Both the position numbers and the translations under genes were made by a program. Shown one piece after another: positions 16,004 to 23,852 of a stretch of DNA of 64,000 bases. Each line of letters opens with the position of its first letter. Position 1 is the stretch's first letter. This stretch comes from an uncultured Clostridia bacterium (GTDB lineage: Bacteria > Bacillota > Clostridia > Oscillospirales > Acutalibacteraceae): NCBI GenBank assembly GCA_947623175.1, contig CANQGK010000007.1, positions 16,985 to 80,984 on the forward strand, in the 5' to 3' direction. The notes beneath the pieces were generated by a model. The model was not told where the DNA came from, did not search any database, and saw only the letters and a program-made list of their open reading frames with translations.

Positions 16004-16246
16004 ATGGAAAGAAAAGGTGTAAGAATGGTTTTCAAACCTAAAGAATTCAAATACTTTCTATTTAATAAAAAAATTTGTCCTTATTGTGGAGGAAAATTAA
16101 AAAGAATAGTAAAAAAAGAATATGTTGGAGTGGATTTTACCGCTATGACTACACCATTAGACATGTATGAATTTAGAAATTTTTATTGTTGCAACACATG
16201 TAACCGAGGGTATTCGTTGGCTGAGTTAGCTGAAGGGAGAAAATAG
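16004..16246 (+). CDS. Zinc-ribbon hypothetical protein, paralogue of the preceding gene
   Basis: An 80-residue protein starting at ATG 16004 behind AGAGGTG; the frame is open further upstream but overlaps the previous gene and lacks a site. It carries CPYC (about residues 26-29) and CNTC (about 63-66), with KEYVGVDFT between them, mirroring KECTYIGFS in the protein encoded at 15675. Both have a basic linker. The pair may be an operon of small metal-binding accessory proteins. I cannot assign a role. Confidence 0.7.
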   Translation: MERKGVRMVFKPKEFKYFLFNKKICPYCGGKLKRIVKKEYVGVDFTAMTTPLDMYEFRNFYCCNTCNRGYSLAELAEGRK

Positions 16247-16280
16247 AGAATGATATTATTTGCAAAAAAGGTGCTATTAT

Positions 16281-16409
16281 ATGTTTTGTGTGTTCCTTGC
16301 AGCTGTCTTTTCCGTCTCTTCCAATAATAAAGCAGAAACTATTGTTGATGACAAAGGTGAAATAATAATGAGTAAAGAATTGAGTGAAAGACAATCCGAT
16401 AAATTATGA
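16281..16409 (+). CDS. Possible 42-residue secreted or truncated peptide
   Basis: ATG 16281 follows AAGGTG and opens a frame starting MFCVFLAAVFSVSS, a signal-like hydrophobic stretch, then a polar tail with KAETIVDDKGEII. It might be a gene remnant or a chance frame. It lies 34 bases after the zinc-ribbon pair and nothing else supports it. Confidence 0.25.
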   Translation: MFCVFLAAVFSVSSNNKAETIVDDKGEIIMSKELSERQSDKL

Positions 16410-16457
16410 AAACCCGACCAAAATGAAATGCGTTAATCTTTATTATCTTCCTTATCT

Positions 16458-17153
16458 TTAAAAAGGTATTTTGTATTTGCTGCTTTTGAAAAGAGATACG
16501 TACTCGTTGTTGCCGATGATAACGTGGTCTATTAATCTTACTTTTACGGTTCGCAGGGCGGCATACATTTTTTCGGTGGTTTTTATGTCGTCGCCGCTGG
16601 GTAAGGGGTAGTTGCCGGGGTGATTATGGGATAATACGGCTATCGTAGCTTTGCGTGCCATTACAGCCTCCGCCGCCTTTCTTGTGGATGCTAAGGCGGA
16701 GGATACGTCGCCTTTACCGATAACGTCAAATCCCACAATCCTTAATCGGTTATCCAGCGAGGTTATCGCAACCTCTTCTTCGGTTACGCCTATATATCTA
16801 TCAAAAATGTATTTGTGTATATCATCTAAGCTTCCAATAGTAAAATCCGACTTTTTCTTTTCGTTTATATAATATTTCGAGATGGTTTGCACAAGCTTAA
16901 TCAATGCCGCTGTCGTTTCGGCACAGCCGTTTACTTTCATAATTTCTTTCGGATTTGCTTCAAGCAAAGCTTCTATAGAACCGAATTTATCTAAAAGCAG
17001 ATGAGCTGTTTCATTTGTATCTTTTCGAGGTATGCTGTAAAACAGCAGCATTTCTATTATTTTATGCGGAGGCGTATCCAAATCAAATCCCTTTTTCAAA
17101 AATTCTTCCCGAACTCTCTTTCGATGATTGTCATGAATACCTTTTTTCTTCAT
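16458..17153 (-). CDS. radC: RadC-family JAB/MPN protein
   Basis: A 231-residue protein with the complete RadC layout: an N-terminal helix-hairpin-helix region (about residues 25-90, with VNGCAETTAALIKL) and a C-terminal JAB/MPN metalloprotease-like domain holding SHNHPGNYPLPSGDD, the HxH(P)...D zinc site. RadC proteins were once linked to DNA repair, but their activity is still unclear and they are common in mobile DNA. AAGGAGG precedes ATG 17153 and a TTGAAA/TATAAT promoter lies upstream. The promoter and the gene recur, damaged, on the other strand at 20694-21246, and a further scrap is at 22286-22396. Confidence 0.92.
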   Translation of the reverse strand: MKKKGIHDNHRKRVREEFLKKGFDLDTPPHKIIEMLLFYSIPRKDTNETAHLLLDKFGSIEALLEANPKEIMKVNGCAETTAALIKLVQTISKYYINEKKKSDFTIGSLDDIHKYIFDRYIGVTEEEVAITSLDNRLRIVGFDVIGKGDVSSALASTRKAAEAVMARKATIAVLSHNHPGNYPLPSGDDIKTTEKMYAALRTVKVRLIDHVIIGNNEYVSLFKSSKYKIPF

Positions 17154-17197
17154 ACTAATATTTCCTCCTTAAATTTAAGTACTTTATTTTTTATTAC

Positions 17198-17226
17198 ATT
17201 ATATTGCTTGCTTACGGATTTTTCAA
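17198..17226 (-). promoter_or_regulatory. Promoter of radC with adjacent 0A-like box
   Basis: On the minus strand TTGAAA (17221-17226), 17 bases, TATAAT (17198-17203). A TGTCGAT sequence at 17245-17251, on the plus strand, differs by one base from the Spo0A box core TGTCGAA. The whole region is duplicated at 20669-20770. Confidence 0.75.
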
Positions 17227-17350
17227 GGGGGAAATGATGATTTTTGTCGATTTCTTTAAAAAATTATATGAAAATTATACGTTCTCGCCCTGAAATATAA
17301 CTTTTAAATTGCCTTGTTGCATTTACTTTGAGAATTTATTCAATCTGTTC

Positions 17351-17379
17351 TTGACAATTATAAATATTATTGGTATAAT
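17351..17379 (+). promoter_or_regulatory. Promoter upstream of tRNA-Leu(CAG)
   Basis: TTGACA (17351-17356), 17-base spacer, TATAAT (17374-17379): a perfect sigma-A promoter. It predicts an approximately 150-base leader before the tRNA. The gap 17243-17539 contains this promoter and a weak CCGCA/TGCGG hairpin but no gene. Confidence 0.8.
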
Positions 17380-17539
17380 ATCTAACGGCTTCGGATAATG
17401 TCAAGCATAATCGTTTGAAACAATGATGCCAAAAAAGACTTCGATAAAACCGCAGAAATGCGATTTTATATATGCGGATTAAGCTGTGCGCTCCGCCCCG
17501 GTATCCTCGCCGAGTAAAATTTAGAGGAAAACTAAATAA

Positions 17540-17626
17540 GCGGGTATGGCGGAATTGGCAGACGCGCTAGATTCAGGTTCTAGTGAGGGTTCCCTCATAC
17601 AGGTTCAAGTCCTGCTACCCGCACCA
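17540..17626 (+). tRNA. tRNA-Leu(CAG)
   Basis: An 87-base tRNA with encoded CCA. The acceptor GCGGGTA pairs with TACCCGC, the anticodon stem CTAGA/TCTAG encloses loop TTCAGGT (anticodon CAG), a long variable arm (TGAGGGTTCCCTCA) marks a class II tRNA, and the T arm is CAGG-TTCAAGT-CCTG. Class II plus discriminator A and CAG give leucine. Confidence 0.97.
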
Positions 17627-17632
17627 AACAGT

Positions 17633-17676
17633 ACAAATCCGAACCCTAAGTCGATAGGCTTTGGGTTCGGATTTGT
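17633..17676 (+). terminator. Terminator after tRNA-Leu(CAG)
   Basis: A perfect 14-bp stem, 17633-17646 with 17663-17676, six bases past the CCA end. A closely similar stem with the core AATCCGAACC/GGTTCGGATT follows the other tRNA-Leu gene at 63810. Confidence 0.8.
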
Positions 17677-17747
17677 CGTTTATTTCGACAATCTGAATTT
17701 GGCCTCAAGCAAAAAACAAACCAAATTAAAAAACGGAGGTCAAGAAA

Positions 17748-18043
17748 ATGAATCTGAACGTTGGTAACATTGGCATCTGGGGATTTCGGCACTACAACTA
17801 TTTGAAAAAGAGCCATCCTTCCACCGTCGCGTGATACGTATGAGCGAAACACTTGAAAGATATCTCCAAGAGGTCAACCGGAAAGCGGAGGAAATGCTTG
17901 AATCACTCATCCGGCAGTACGCAAAAACAGAAGGCGTTACGGAGGCCCTTAAACATGCGAATCCGCTTGAATGGGTGCGCCGGATGAACAACATCCGCAA
18001 CCGCGTCAAAGAAGTCATATTGAACGAAATTATATACCGATAA
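17748..18043 (+). pseudogene. tnpV: Frameshifted tnpV homologue
   Basis: Frame one starts at ATG 17748 behind an AACGGAGGT site and encodes 28 residues including IGIWGFRHYNYLKK, matching the TnpV core; it stops at TGA 17832-17834. A second frame, open from GTG 17831, encodes the rest, ending with GVTEALKHANPLEWVRRMNN and IRNRVKEV. Together they align with the gene at 683-1066 apart from the N-terminus. The GTGA overlap could allow coupled translation of two pieces, but a simple frameshift is more likely. An ACGAGGCG/CGCCTCGT hairpin follows at 18048-18079. Confidence 0.7.
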
Positions 18044-18198
18044 ACGCACGAGGCGTGGAGTTTTTGCTTCCCGCCTCGTTCGCTTAATTATTAAAATGCG
18101 ATTGCCTTTCTTTTTGCTGCTTGCATTAGCGAGTTGATACCTTCAGCTATCCGCTTTTGTCGCTCTGTATTTAAAATAGGATATAGATAAATAAATCA

Positions 18199-19821
18199 TT
18201 ATTTTGGCAAAACGTCGCTGAACATAATTAAATTTGCTGTTATACGTTCCCGATTCGTAAGTGGTTTTAATGTGCCGTCGGCATACAGCAGATCGAGTAC
18301 CATCATGGCGGTTGTTCTGTCTATAAATTCGCTGTTCCATGCAACAATTAAATCCTGCATCTGTGCAGGAAAACGTTTGGCTTCCTGTAATGCTATCTCA
18401 AGTGCACAATCTGCAAATTGTTCTTTGATTTTACCGTCAAGTTTCGGAATGCATGCAAAGAAATCCTTGTTGCTTCCTTTGCATATCATTATCTGAACTT
18501 TTCCGTTCTCATCAATGAATTTGCGTTCTTTAAGTCGATTTATTTTGTCGGCATTTACAACTTTATCGCCTAATTTTTCGTTTATAAATTCATACATATA
18601 TTCATAATCAACGGTATGATTGTTTTTCCATGCACCTGCCCTTGAATCAAATCTGCTATCTATTGCCCAAGATTGTACAGTCGGATATTTTCCCGATGAA
18701 CGCCACATATTTCCGCAAGCACCGTAGTCGGCTTGAACGGTCATATCGTATTCGGGATCGGAACATTCACATTCAAGATCTACAAAGGCAATATATCTTC
18801 CGCCGTCAAGATTCGACATATAATATTTTTCGAGATCTTTATCGGAATTATAACTTTTTACCGAACAATTATTTGTCACGCCATAGAAAATCGCAGCCGC
18901 CTCGAGCAGTTGTCTGTTTCCGCTTGGAATGTAGCATTCTATACCGGATACAGCTTGCCGTACAAGGGGCACATATTCTTTTACAAGCACCTTAGCCGCC
19001 TTGAGTTTCTTTTTCAATGTATTGTCCTGTTGTTCTTTTGAATATGTACGCGGAGAAAAATCAACGTATGTTGTATATCTGTCGCCCTTTGTTTTCACAA
19101 GATATCCGTTATTTTCAAGCAAAGTAACTTTGTCTTCAATGAATATAGGCGTAACCCCTAATTCTTCCGCGATTTCAGCGATGTTTTTGGGTTCAAAATA
19201 TACGCTGTAAACAATATTTAAACTCAATTTGTCACCCAGATAATACTCTGGCCCCCCGTTGCTTCCGACTTCGCCGCTGTGACCAAAGTCGTATGCTTTA
19301 ACGGGATTAATACCAAGTGATCCCGTTTTTCTTTCCATTGTAATACCTTCTTTCAATTCATTCCTCGCTTTGTTCAAGTGCCATTTCACGGTGCCCTCAG
19401 GAAGTTGCAGACGCGACGAAATCAACTTGATAGGCTCGTTTCTGTAGTAAAAACGAAAAACAATCTCGCATCTTGAGGAAGAAAGAAATGCAATTTCTCT
19501 CCTTAACCGTCTGATTTCTTCAGCGGAATCATCCTCTGCAAATTTTTCAACATAAGGGATATCACCAATTTCATTAATTGACACGCCATTCTGTTTCTTG
19601 ACCGATGAAACATATTTTGCGTATGTGTGTTCGCAAATTCGCCAAATATATCCTTCAATATTGTATATCTCGTCCCGTCTACATAAGGATTGATAGACCT
19701 CAGCCGTCATTTCCGACGCGAGTTCTTCCGTTTCATCAAGAGAGAATGATTTTTTATAGGCAAAACCATAAATTTTTTGAAGATATTCGGCAATGATGAT
19801 ATCAGCTTTTTGCTTTTCCAT
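18199..19821 (-). CDS. Sigma-70-family protein with long C-terminal extension
   Basis: A 540-residue protein from ATG 19821 (GGGAGAA upstream); the frame is open 54 codons further but without a site. Residues 1-75 resemble sigma region 2 and residues 105-158 region 4 (ISSRLQLPEGTVKWHLNKAR is the helix-turn-helix). A winged helix follows at about 200-258 (NIAEIAEELGVTPIFIEDKV and LLENNGYLVK), then about 280 residues of unknown fold. ECF sigma factors normally stop after region 4, so this is a sigma factor fused to a second DNA-binding module and a possible ligand-binding domain. A TTGCCA-N17-TACACT promoter (about 19853-19882) precedes it. Targets unknown. Confidence 0.7.
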   Translation of the reverse strand: MEKQKADIIIAEYLQKIYGFAYKKSFSLDETEELASEMTAEVYQSLCRRDEIYNIEGYIWRICEHTYAKYVSSVKKQNGVSINEIGDIPYVEKFAEDDSAEEIRRLRREIAFLSSSRCEIVFRFYYRNEPIKLISSRLQLPEGTVKWHLNKARNELKEGITMERKTGSLGINPVKAYDFGHSGEVGSNGGPEYYLGDKLSLNIVYSVYFEPKNIAEIAEELGVTPIFIEDKVTLLENNGYLVKTKGDRYTTYVDFSPRTYSKEQQDNTLKKKLKAAKVLVKEYVPLVRQAVSGIECYIPSGNRQLLEAAAIFYGVTNNCSVKSYNSDKDLEKYYMSNLDGGRYIAFVDLECECSDPEYDMTVQADYGACGNMWRSSGKYPTVQSWAIDSRFDSRAGAWKNNHTVDYEYMYEFINEKLGDKVVNADKINRLKERKFIDENGKVQIMICKGSNKDFFACIPKLDGKIKEQFADCALEIALQEAKRFPAQMQDLIVAWNSEFIDRTTAMMVLDLLYADGTLKPLTNRERITANLIMFSDVLPK

Positions 19822-20017
19822 TTTTATTTTCTCCCGAGCGCTCTCGCCTATATAGTGTAAGGGATTGAAAAAAGGTTGGCAACCCGATAAATATTTTTTT
19901 ACTTCTCCATTGTTTTTCTGTTCGACTTCTGTTTTACAGCCGATCATAATCAACAAATTATTCGTCCAAAAAATTTCTCTCACCGACGGTGAGAGTCATT
20001 CGTTTCCGCAATAGGTA

Positions 20018-20041
20018 TAGCAATGCAATCAGATTACAACG
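20018..20041. repeat. Solo MITE-end-like sequence
   Basis: TA followed by GCAATGCAATCAGATTACAA matches the first 20 or so bases of the MITE end at 14826, apart from its outermost bases. No matching inverted end is found nearby. The sequence supplies the last codons and stop of the receiver gene that ends at 20029, so an insertion or deletion at this end may have cut that gene. Confidence 0.6.
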
Positions 20042-20445
20042 TTATTCTTTACAATTAACGGTGCTTTATCATTTTTCCAACCGGAAAGTCGGATTATACG
20101 TTCGGCTAAGGTATTGATATCGAAGGGTTTTAAAAAATAATATGCCGCTCCGGCTTCGAGAGTTTCTTTTTCGAGCCTTTGATTATCAAAGCTTGACATA
20201 ACCGTTATCATAGGTTTGTCATCCATATCCTTCAATACTTCAAGAACGCCTAAAATATCAAGATTATGCATAAAAACGTCCGCCAATACAACGTCGGGCT
20301 TTTCTTTTTTTATGTACTCTATAACCTTTTTACCGTCCTTTTCGCATAAAACAACCTGCATACCGTAAGCTTTAAAAGCTTTAGCACAGCTTTGACCAAA
20401 TTCCTCTGAATCGTCAGCAATGACAATTTTAAGTCTTTTTTCCAT
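20029..20445 (-). CDS. Spo0A-like receiver without DNA-binding domain
   Basis: A 138-residue single-domain response regulator. It has the acidic pair in IADDSEE, the phosphoacceptor aspartate in LADVFMHNLD, the S/T switch in VMSSFDN and the lysine in FLKPFDINTLAERI. The LKPFD and NLD...GVLE features resemble the receiver of Spo0A, the master regulator of sporulation. The protein stops in what would be the interdomain linker, inside a MITE-end-like repeat, so the effector domain is missing. It could act as a phosphate sink or be a remnant. Spo0A-box-like sites lie upstream. It follows no kinase gene; the neighbour downstream is the fused sigma factor. Confidence 0.75.
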   Translation of the reverse strand: MEKRLKIVIADDSEEFGQSCAKAFKAYGMQVVLCEKDGKKVIEYIKKEKPDVVLADVFMHNLDILGVLEVLKDMDDKPMITVMSSFDNQRLEKETLEAGAAYYFLKPFDINTLAERIIRLSGWKNDKAPLIVKNNVVI

Positions 20446-20593
20446 AAAATATTCCTCCTTTGTATTTCGTTATACATATATTACCACAGTAACAAATAAA
20501 ACGCAAGAGAAATAACGAAAAAAATGCTTAAAAATTATAATTTTACAAAAATAAACCGCGTTTTACATTTTTTCACGCCATAAATATCACTTT

Positions 20594-20675
20594 TTCGACA
20601 ATGTATTTGCCGTATGATACATTTGATACATTTTTAGCAAAAAATCGACAAAAATTATAATTATAATTTCGACAA
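20594..20675 (-). promoter_or_regulatory. Cluster of three Spo0A-box-like sites
   Basis: TGTCGAA on the minus strand occurs at 20594-20600 and 20669-20675, and TGTCGAT at 20645-20651. The known Spo0A box core is TGNCGAA. The cluster lies between the Spo0A-like receiver gene and the radC copy, in an AT-rich 238-base gap (20446-20683) that holds no gene. Confidence 0.5.
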
Positions 20676-20693
20676 AAATCATCATTTTCCCCT

Positions 20694-20721
20694 TGAAAAA
20701 TCCGTAAGCAAGCAATATAAT
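20694..20721 (+). promoter_or_regulatory. Duplicated radC promoter
   Basis: TTGAAA (20694-20699) and TATAAT (20716-20721) with a 16-base spacer, one A shorter than in the intact copy at 17198-17226. The flanking bases up to the AAGGAGG site are nearly identical between the two loci. Confidence 0.75.
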
Positions 20722-20769
20722 GAATGTAATAAAAAATAAAGTACTTAAATTTAAGGAGGAAATATTAGT

Positions 20770-21246
20770 ATGAAGAAAAAAGCATTCATGACAATCATCG
20801 AAAGAGAGTTCGGGAAGAGTTTTTGAAAAATGGATTTTACTGTTAGATACTTAGATGATATACACAAATACATTTTTGATAGATATATAGGCGTAACCGA
20901 AGAAGAGGTTGCGATAACCTCGCTGGATAACCGATTAAGGATTGTGGGATTTGACGTTATCGGTAAAGGCGACGTATCCTCCGCCTTAGCATCCACAAGA
21001 AAAGCGGCGGAAGCTGTAATGGCACGTAAAGCTACGATAGCCGTATTATCCCATAATCACCCCGGCGACTACCCCTTACCAAGCGGCGACGACATAAAAA
21101 CCACCGAAAAAATGTATGCCGCCTTACGAACCGTAAAAGTAAGATTAATAGACCACGTAATCATTGGCAACAACGAGTACGTATCTCTTTTCAAAAGCAG
21201 CAAATACAAATACCTTTTTAAAGATAAGGAAGAAGAAAAAGATTGA
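20770..21246 (+). pseudogene. radC: Internally deleted, frameshifted radC copy
   Basis: The region repeats the start of the intact radC (ATG 20770, AAGGAGG upstream), but lost bases after MKKK shift the frame, which stops within 18 codons. DNA for the helix-hairpin-helix region is missing, deleted between two GGATTT stretches. The rest keeps the whole JAB domain including SHNHPGDYPLPSGDD. ATG 20830 opens a 138-residue frame covering just that domain, so a short JAB-only product remains possible if this ATG is used, though it has no clear ribosome-binding site. The near-identity to 16458-17153 implies a recent inverted duplication. Confidence 0.85.
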
Positions 21247-21384
21247 AATATTTTATTTTGGACGAGGTTAGCACTATATAGCGCGAGAAAAACGATTAAA
21301 ATTTGATTCTATATGCTGTAGCACATATTAAAGCCTTAGAGAAAAGGTTGATTATTTTTATGCGTTTGTGGGAGAGCTTTTATC

Positions 21385-21720
21385 ATGTCGATTTCAAAAA
21401 AACTGATTATTATATCTATAGTTGTAGTTGTCATAATTTCATTAATTGTATTCTTTCCCTATATAAAAGCCGAATATTTAACATTTCGGTACGGCGATGA
21501 ATTTTCGGGTTTGGAACAACAAACAAATATGTTAGAGAAAGCCAAATTTTATAAAATCATATCCTATTCAAAAGACAAAGCCACCGTTTTTTATGTTTCC
21601 GATACAGGCGATTTAATTACATTTAAAAAAGAAAATAATGAATGGGAAATGAATGAATGGAAAACGATATGGTCTACATCCGGATCGGCAGATGGTTTTT
21701 ATTGGCCGTATTACAGATAA
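21385..21720 (+). CDS. Membrane-anchored hypothetical protein
   Basis: A 111-residue protein with one N-terminal membrane helix (about residues 6-26, KLIIISIVVVVIISLIVFF) and an extracellular beta-rich domain of about 80 residues containing FYKIISYSKDKATVFYVSD and a terminal FYWPYYR. GGGAGAG lies before ATG 21385. The pattern recalls small anchored proteins carried near cell-surface or defence loci, but no family is recognised. It follows the damaged radC copy with 138 bases between them. Confidence 0.6.
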   Translation: MSISKKLIIISIVVVVIISLIVFFPYIKAEYLTFRYGDEFSGLEQQTNMLEKAKFYKIISYSKDKATVFYVSDTGDLITFKKENNEWEMNEWKTIWSTSGSADGFYWPYYR

Positions 21721-21855
21721 GTTCTCTCTTTAGATCAAAAGGATATGTTTTCATAAAGAACAAGCTTGTGTTGCAAATGGCTTTGTTAATTTCCTAACAA
21801 GTAAATAATTAAGGTGAATTAGCGATGAATTATATTTTACTATTTATCAACTTAA

Positions 21856-22029
21856 ACATTAGCTTATCAACAGGATGCATTTACCAAAGAATTGGCTGAC
21901 AGATGGTCAGTAGGCGATATAGCCTCGGATGAATTTGATGTAAATTCACCAGATGGATATACCAAACAAGATATGATCTCTTGGGCGCAAAATTACTTAA
22001 GCGAAACAATCAATAGCGTCCAATCGTAA
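21856..22029 (+). pseudogene. Fragment of an unrecognised protein
   Basis: One frame without a start codon near its beginning reads YQQDAFTKELADRWSVGDIA, then a polar stretch, SWAQNYLSETINSVQS and a stop. Its composition looks protein-like, but it opens right after a stop and an alternative ATG at 21826 is in another frame, so it is probably a gene remnant. The next 250 bases, to 22285, are AT-rich and show no gene. Confidence 0.3.
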
Positions 22030-22285
22030 GTTGCATTAGAACAGTCGATACAGCAGCGTTGCCCTCAAATGAAATTTTGGGGGCAGCATTTTGTAATGAT
22101 ATTTTAATGTGAATAATTGAAATAGAAATATCATCTCATTACATTGTCGTATTTATAATTTTTAGTTCTTTAGAAATGGCCTAAATAAAGAATTAAAATA
22201 GAAAAGAAAAAAGCTTAGATAAGTCAAGCAACTGTTTCAAATCATCTGTCGGTAAAATCGGAAGTTTGTGTAACAATGAAATATT

Positions 22286-22396
22286 TCAATCTTTCTTATC
22301 TTTATTATCTTCCTTCTTTCTGGTGGATACGACGGCGGAGAATACGTCAGCTTCACCGATAACGTCAAATCCCATAATCCTTAATCGGTTATCCAT
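22286..22396 (-). pseudogene. radC: Third radC fragment
   Basis: MDNRLRIMGFDVIGEADVFS and a few more residues match the middle of the RadC JAB domain; the sequence then jumps to the last few codons (KKEDNKDKKD) and the same GATTGAAATATTT that follows the copy at 20770-21246. The zinc-binding part is deleted. Confidence 0.75.
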
Positions 22397-22470
22397 CAAG
22401 ATTATATGTCTACCATTACCCGTCGCTTTTACGTCCGTTACCGGATTTGATTTTGGAGCAAACGTATGGT

Positions 22471-23739
22471 TTACGACGCGCGTTTTTTGACCAGGGCCAG
22501 GTGTGTCAGAAGCACTGTGCCCAGCGTCACGAGCGCCGCGACCAGAGACAGCAGTTGTTGGGCGTACATATGTATGCCAAAAACGGTATTTTGGCGGCTT
22601 TGAATCACGCTGACCAAAGGGCTTACGGCGATGGTTGTGAAAAATCCGCAAAGTCCGGACGCGGCTTGGCAAAGCGCCAGCGCCGCCGCGCGCTCCCGTG
22701 TCGGCGCGTAATCGAAAACAAGGTTGAAAGTAGCGCTGCTGATGCCGCCCATGGCGATTCCTTGCAGAAGATAATACAGCAGAAACGTGATTTTTCCCGT
22801 GACGTCAGTAGAAAAAACAACCGCCACGTACCCGAACGCCAAAATCAACATACATTTTTCGGTGATTTCGGCAAAGGAAGTTTTATCTGCCAGACGTCCC
22901 CACATTCGTGAAACGAATATTCTTACTAAACTGCCGGCAAAGGTTAGAACGGTAACATATTTTAAGCTCATTCCGAGTTCCTTGATTTGGTAAACCCCGT
23001 AAAACGGCGTAGCAATGTAAACGGAAATATAGTACAACACAAAGATGCCGATCACCGCCATCAGCTTGCGATTGTGAATCAGTCCGGAAATTGCGGAAAA
23101 CGGATTACACTTTTCGGTTTGTTCCGTCTTTTTTTCGGGCGAAAGCACCATAGTCATGGTACAAAGCACGGTGACGGCGAACATCACGCCTGCCGTCAGC
23201 AAAAACGCGGTTTTGACAGCGCCGCGCTCGGCGAAGCGGTCTATCAGCGCACCCATCAGAAACGAAAAAATCATGCCGGAGATCAGTGAAACAATTTCTT
23301 TATTTGATGTGAAAATTCCGCGCTTTTTGTCATCCACCAGCGACATCAGCCAGCTGATTTTCAGAGGATGCGCCAGATTGTAAATAAAGTAAGCGAGAAA
23401 CAGCACCGCGGCGAACAAAACCGTTTTGAACATCCGTCTCCCGGCAATCAGGGGGATCAGATACAGCGCGGAAAACAACGCCTGGTTAATAATGCTCAGC
23501 GCAATAACCAACCATTTGTACGAGCTGCGCCGGATAAATGCCGAAATAAGCTGAAACACGCATCCGAGCGAAATAACGGATGACAAGACGCCGGTCAGAC
23601 CGTCGGAAAAGCCGAGCCGGGTCGTCAGCGTCGCCAAAAACGAACCTCCGACCAGAAGTGAAATCAGATATTCGAGATCCGCCTGCAAAATGTACATCGT
23701 CCTGCCGAGCTTCAGCCGTTTTTCCGAAATTTCATTCAT
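22471..23739 (-). CDS. MFS transporter
   Basis: A 422-residue polytopic protein with about 12 hydrophobic segments, a long central cytoplasmic loop (SPEKKTEQTEKCNPFSAISG) and a basic RLADK motif after a later helix, as in the major facilitator superfamily. The start is ATG 23739, where AAAGGGG lies upstream. The stop overlaps no other gene. It is divergent from the AraC-type regulator at 23853, which probably controls it, so the substrate may be a sugar or other small molecule sensed by that regulator's N-terminal domain. The pair is richer in GC than the AT-rich DNA to its left. Confidence 0.85.
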   Translation of the reverse strand: MNEISEKRLKLGRTMYILQADLEYLISLLVGGSFLATLTTRLGFSDGLTGVLSSVISLGCVFQLISAFIRRSSYKWLVIALSIINQALFSALYLIPLIAGRRMFKTVLFAAVLFLAYFIYNLAHPLKISWLMSLVDDKKRGIFTSNKEIVSLISGMIFSFLMGALIDRFAERGAVKTAFLLTAGVMFAVTVLCTMTMVLSPEKKTEQTEKCNPFSAISGLIHNRKLMAVIGIFVLYYISVYIATPFYGVYQIKELGMSLKYVTVLTFAGSLVRIFVSRMWGRLADKTSFAEITEKCMLILAFGYVAVVFSTDVTGKITFLLYYLLQGIAMGGISSATFNLVFDYAPTRERAAALALCQAASGLCGFFTTIAVSPLVSVIQSRQNTVFGIHMYAQQLLSLVAALVTLGTVLLTHLALVKKRAS

Positions 23740-23852
23740 ACAATTTTCCCCTTTACAAATCAAAACATAACGGATATAATAATATCGATTTCTTTGGCCC
23801 TATTCAAGGGAAATCTTGCTTAAAACTTGCACAATATTGCGAGGATAAGATT

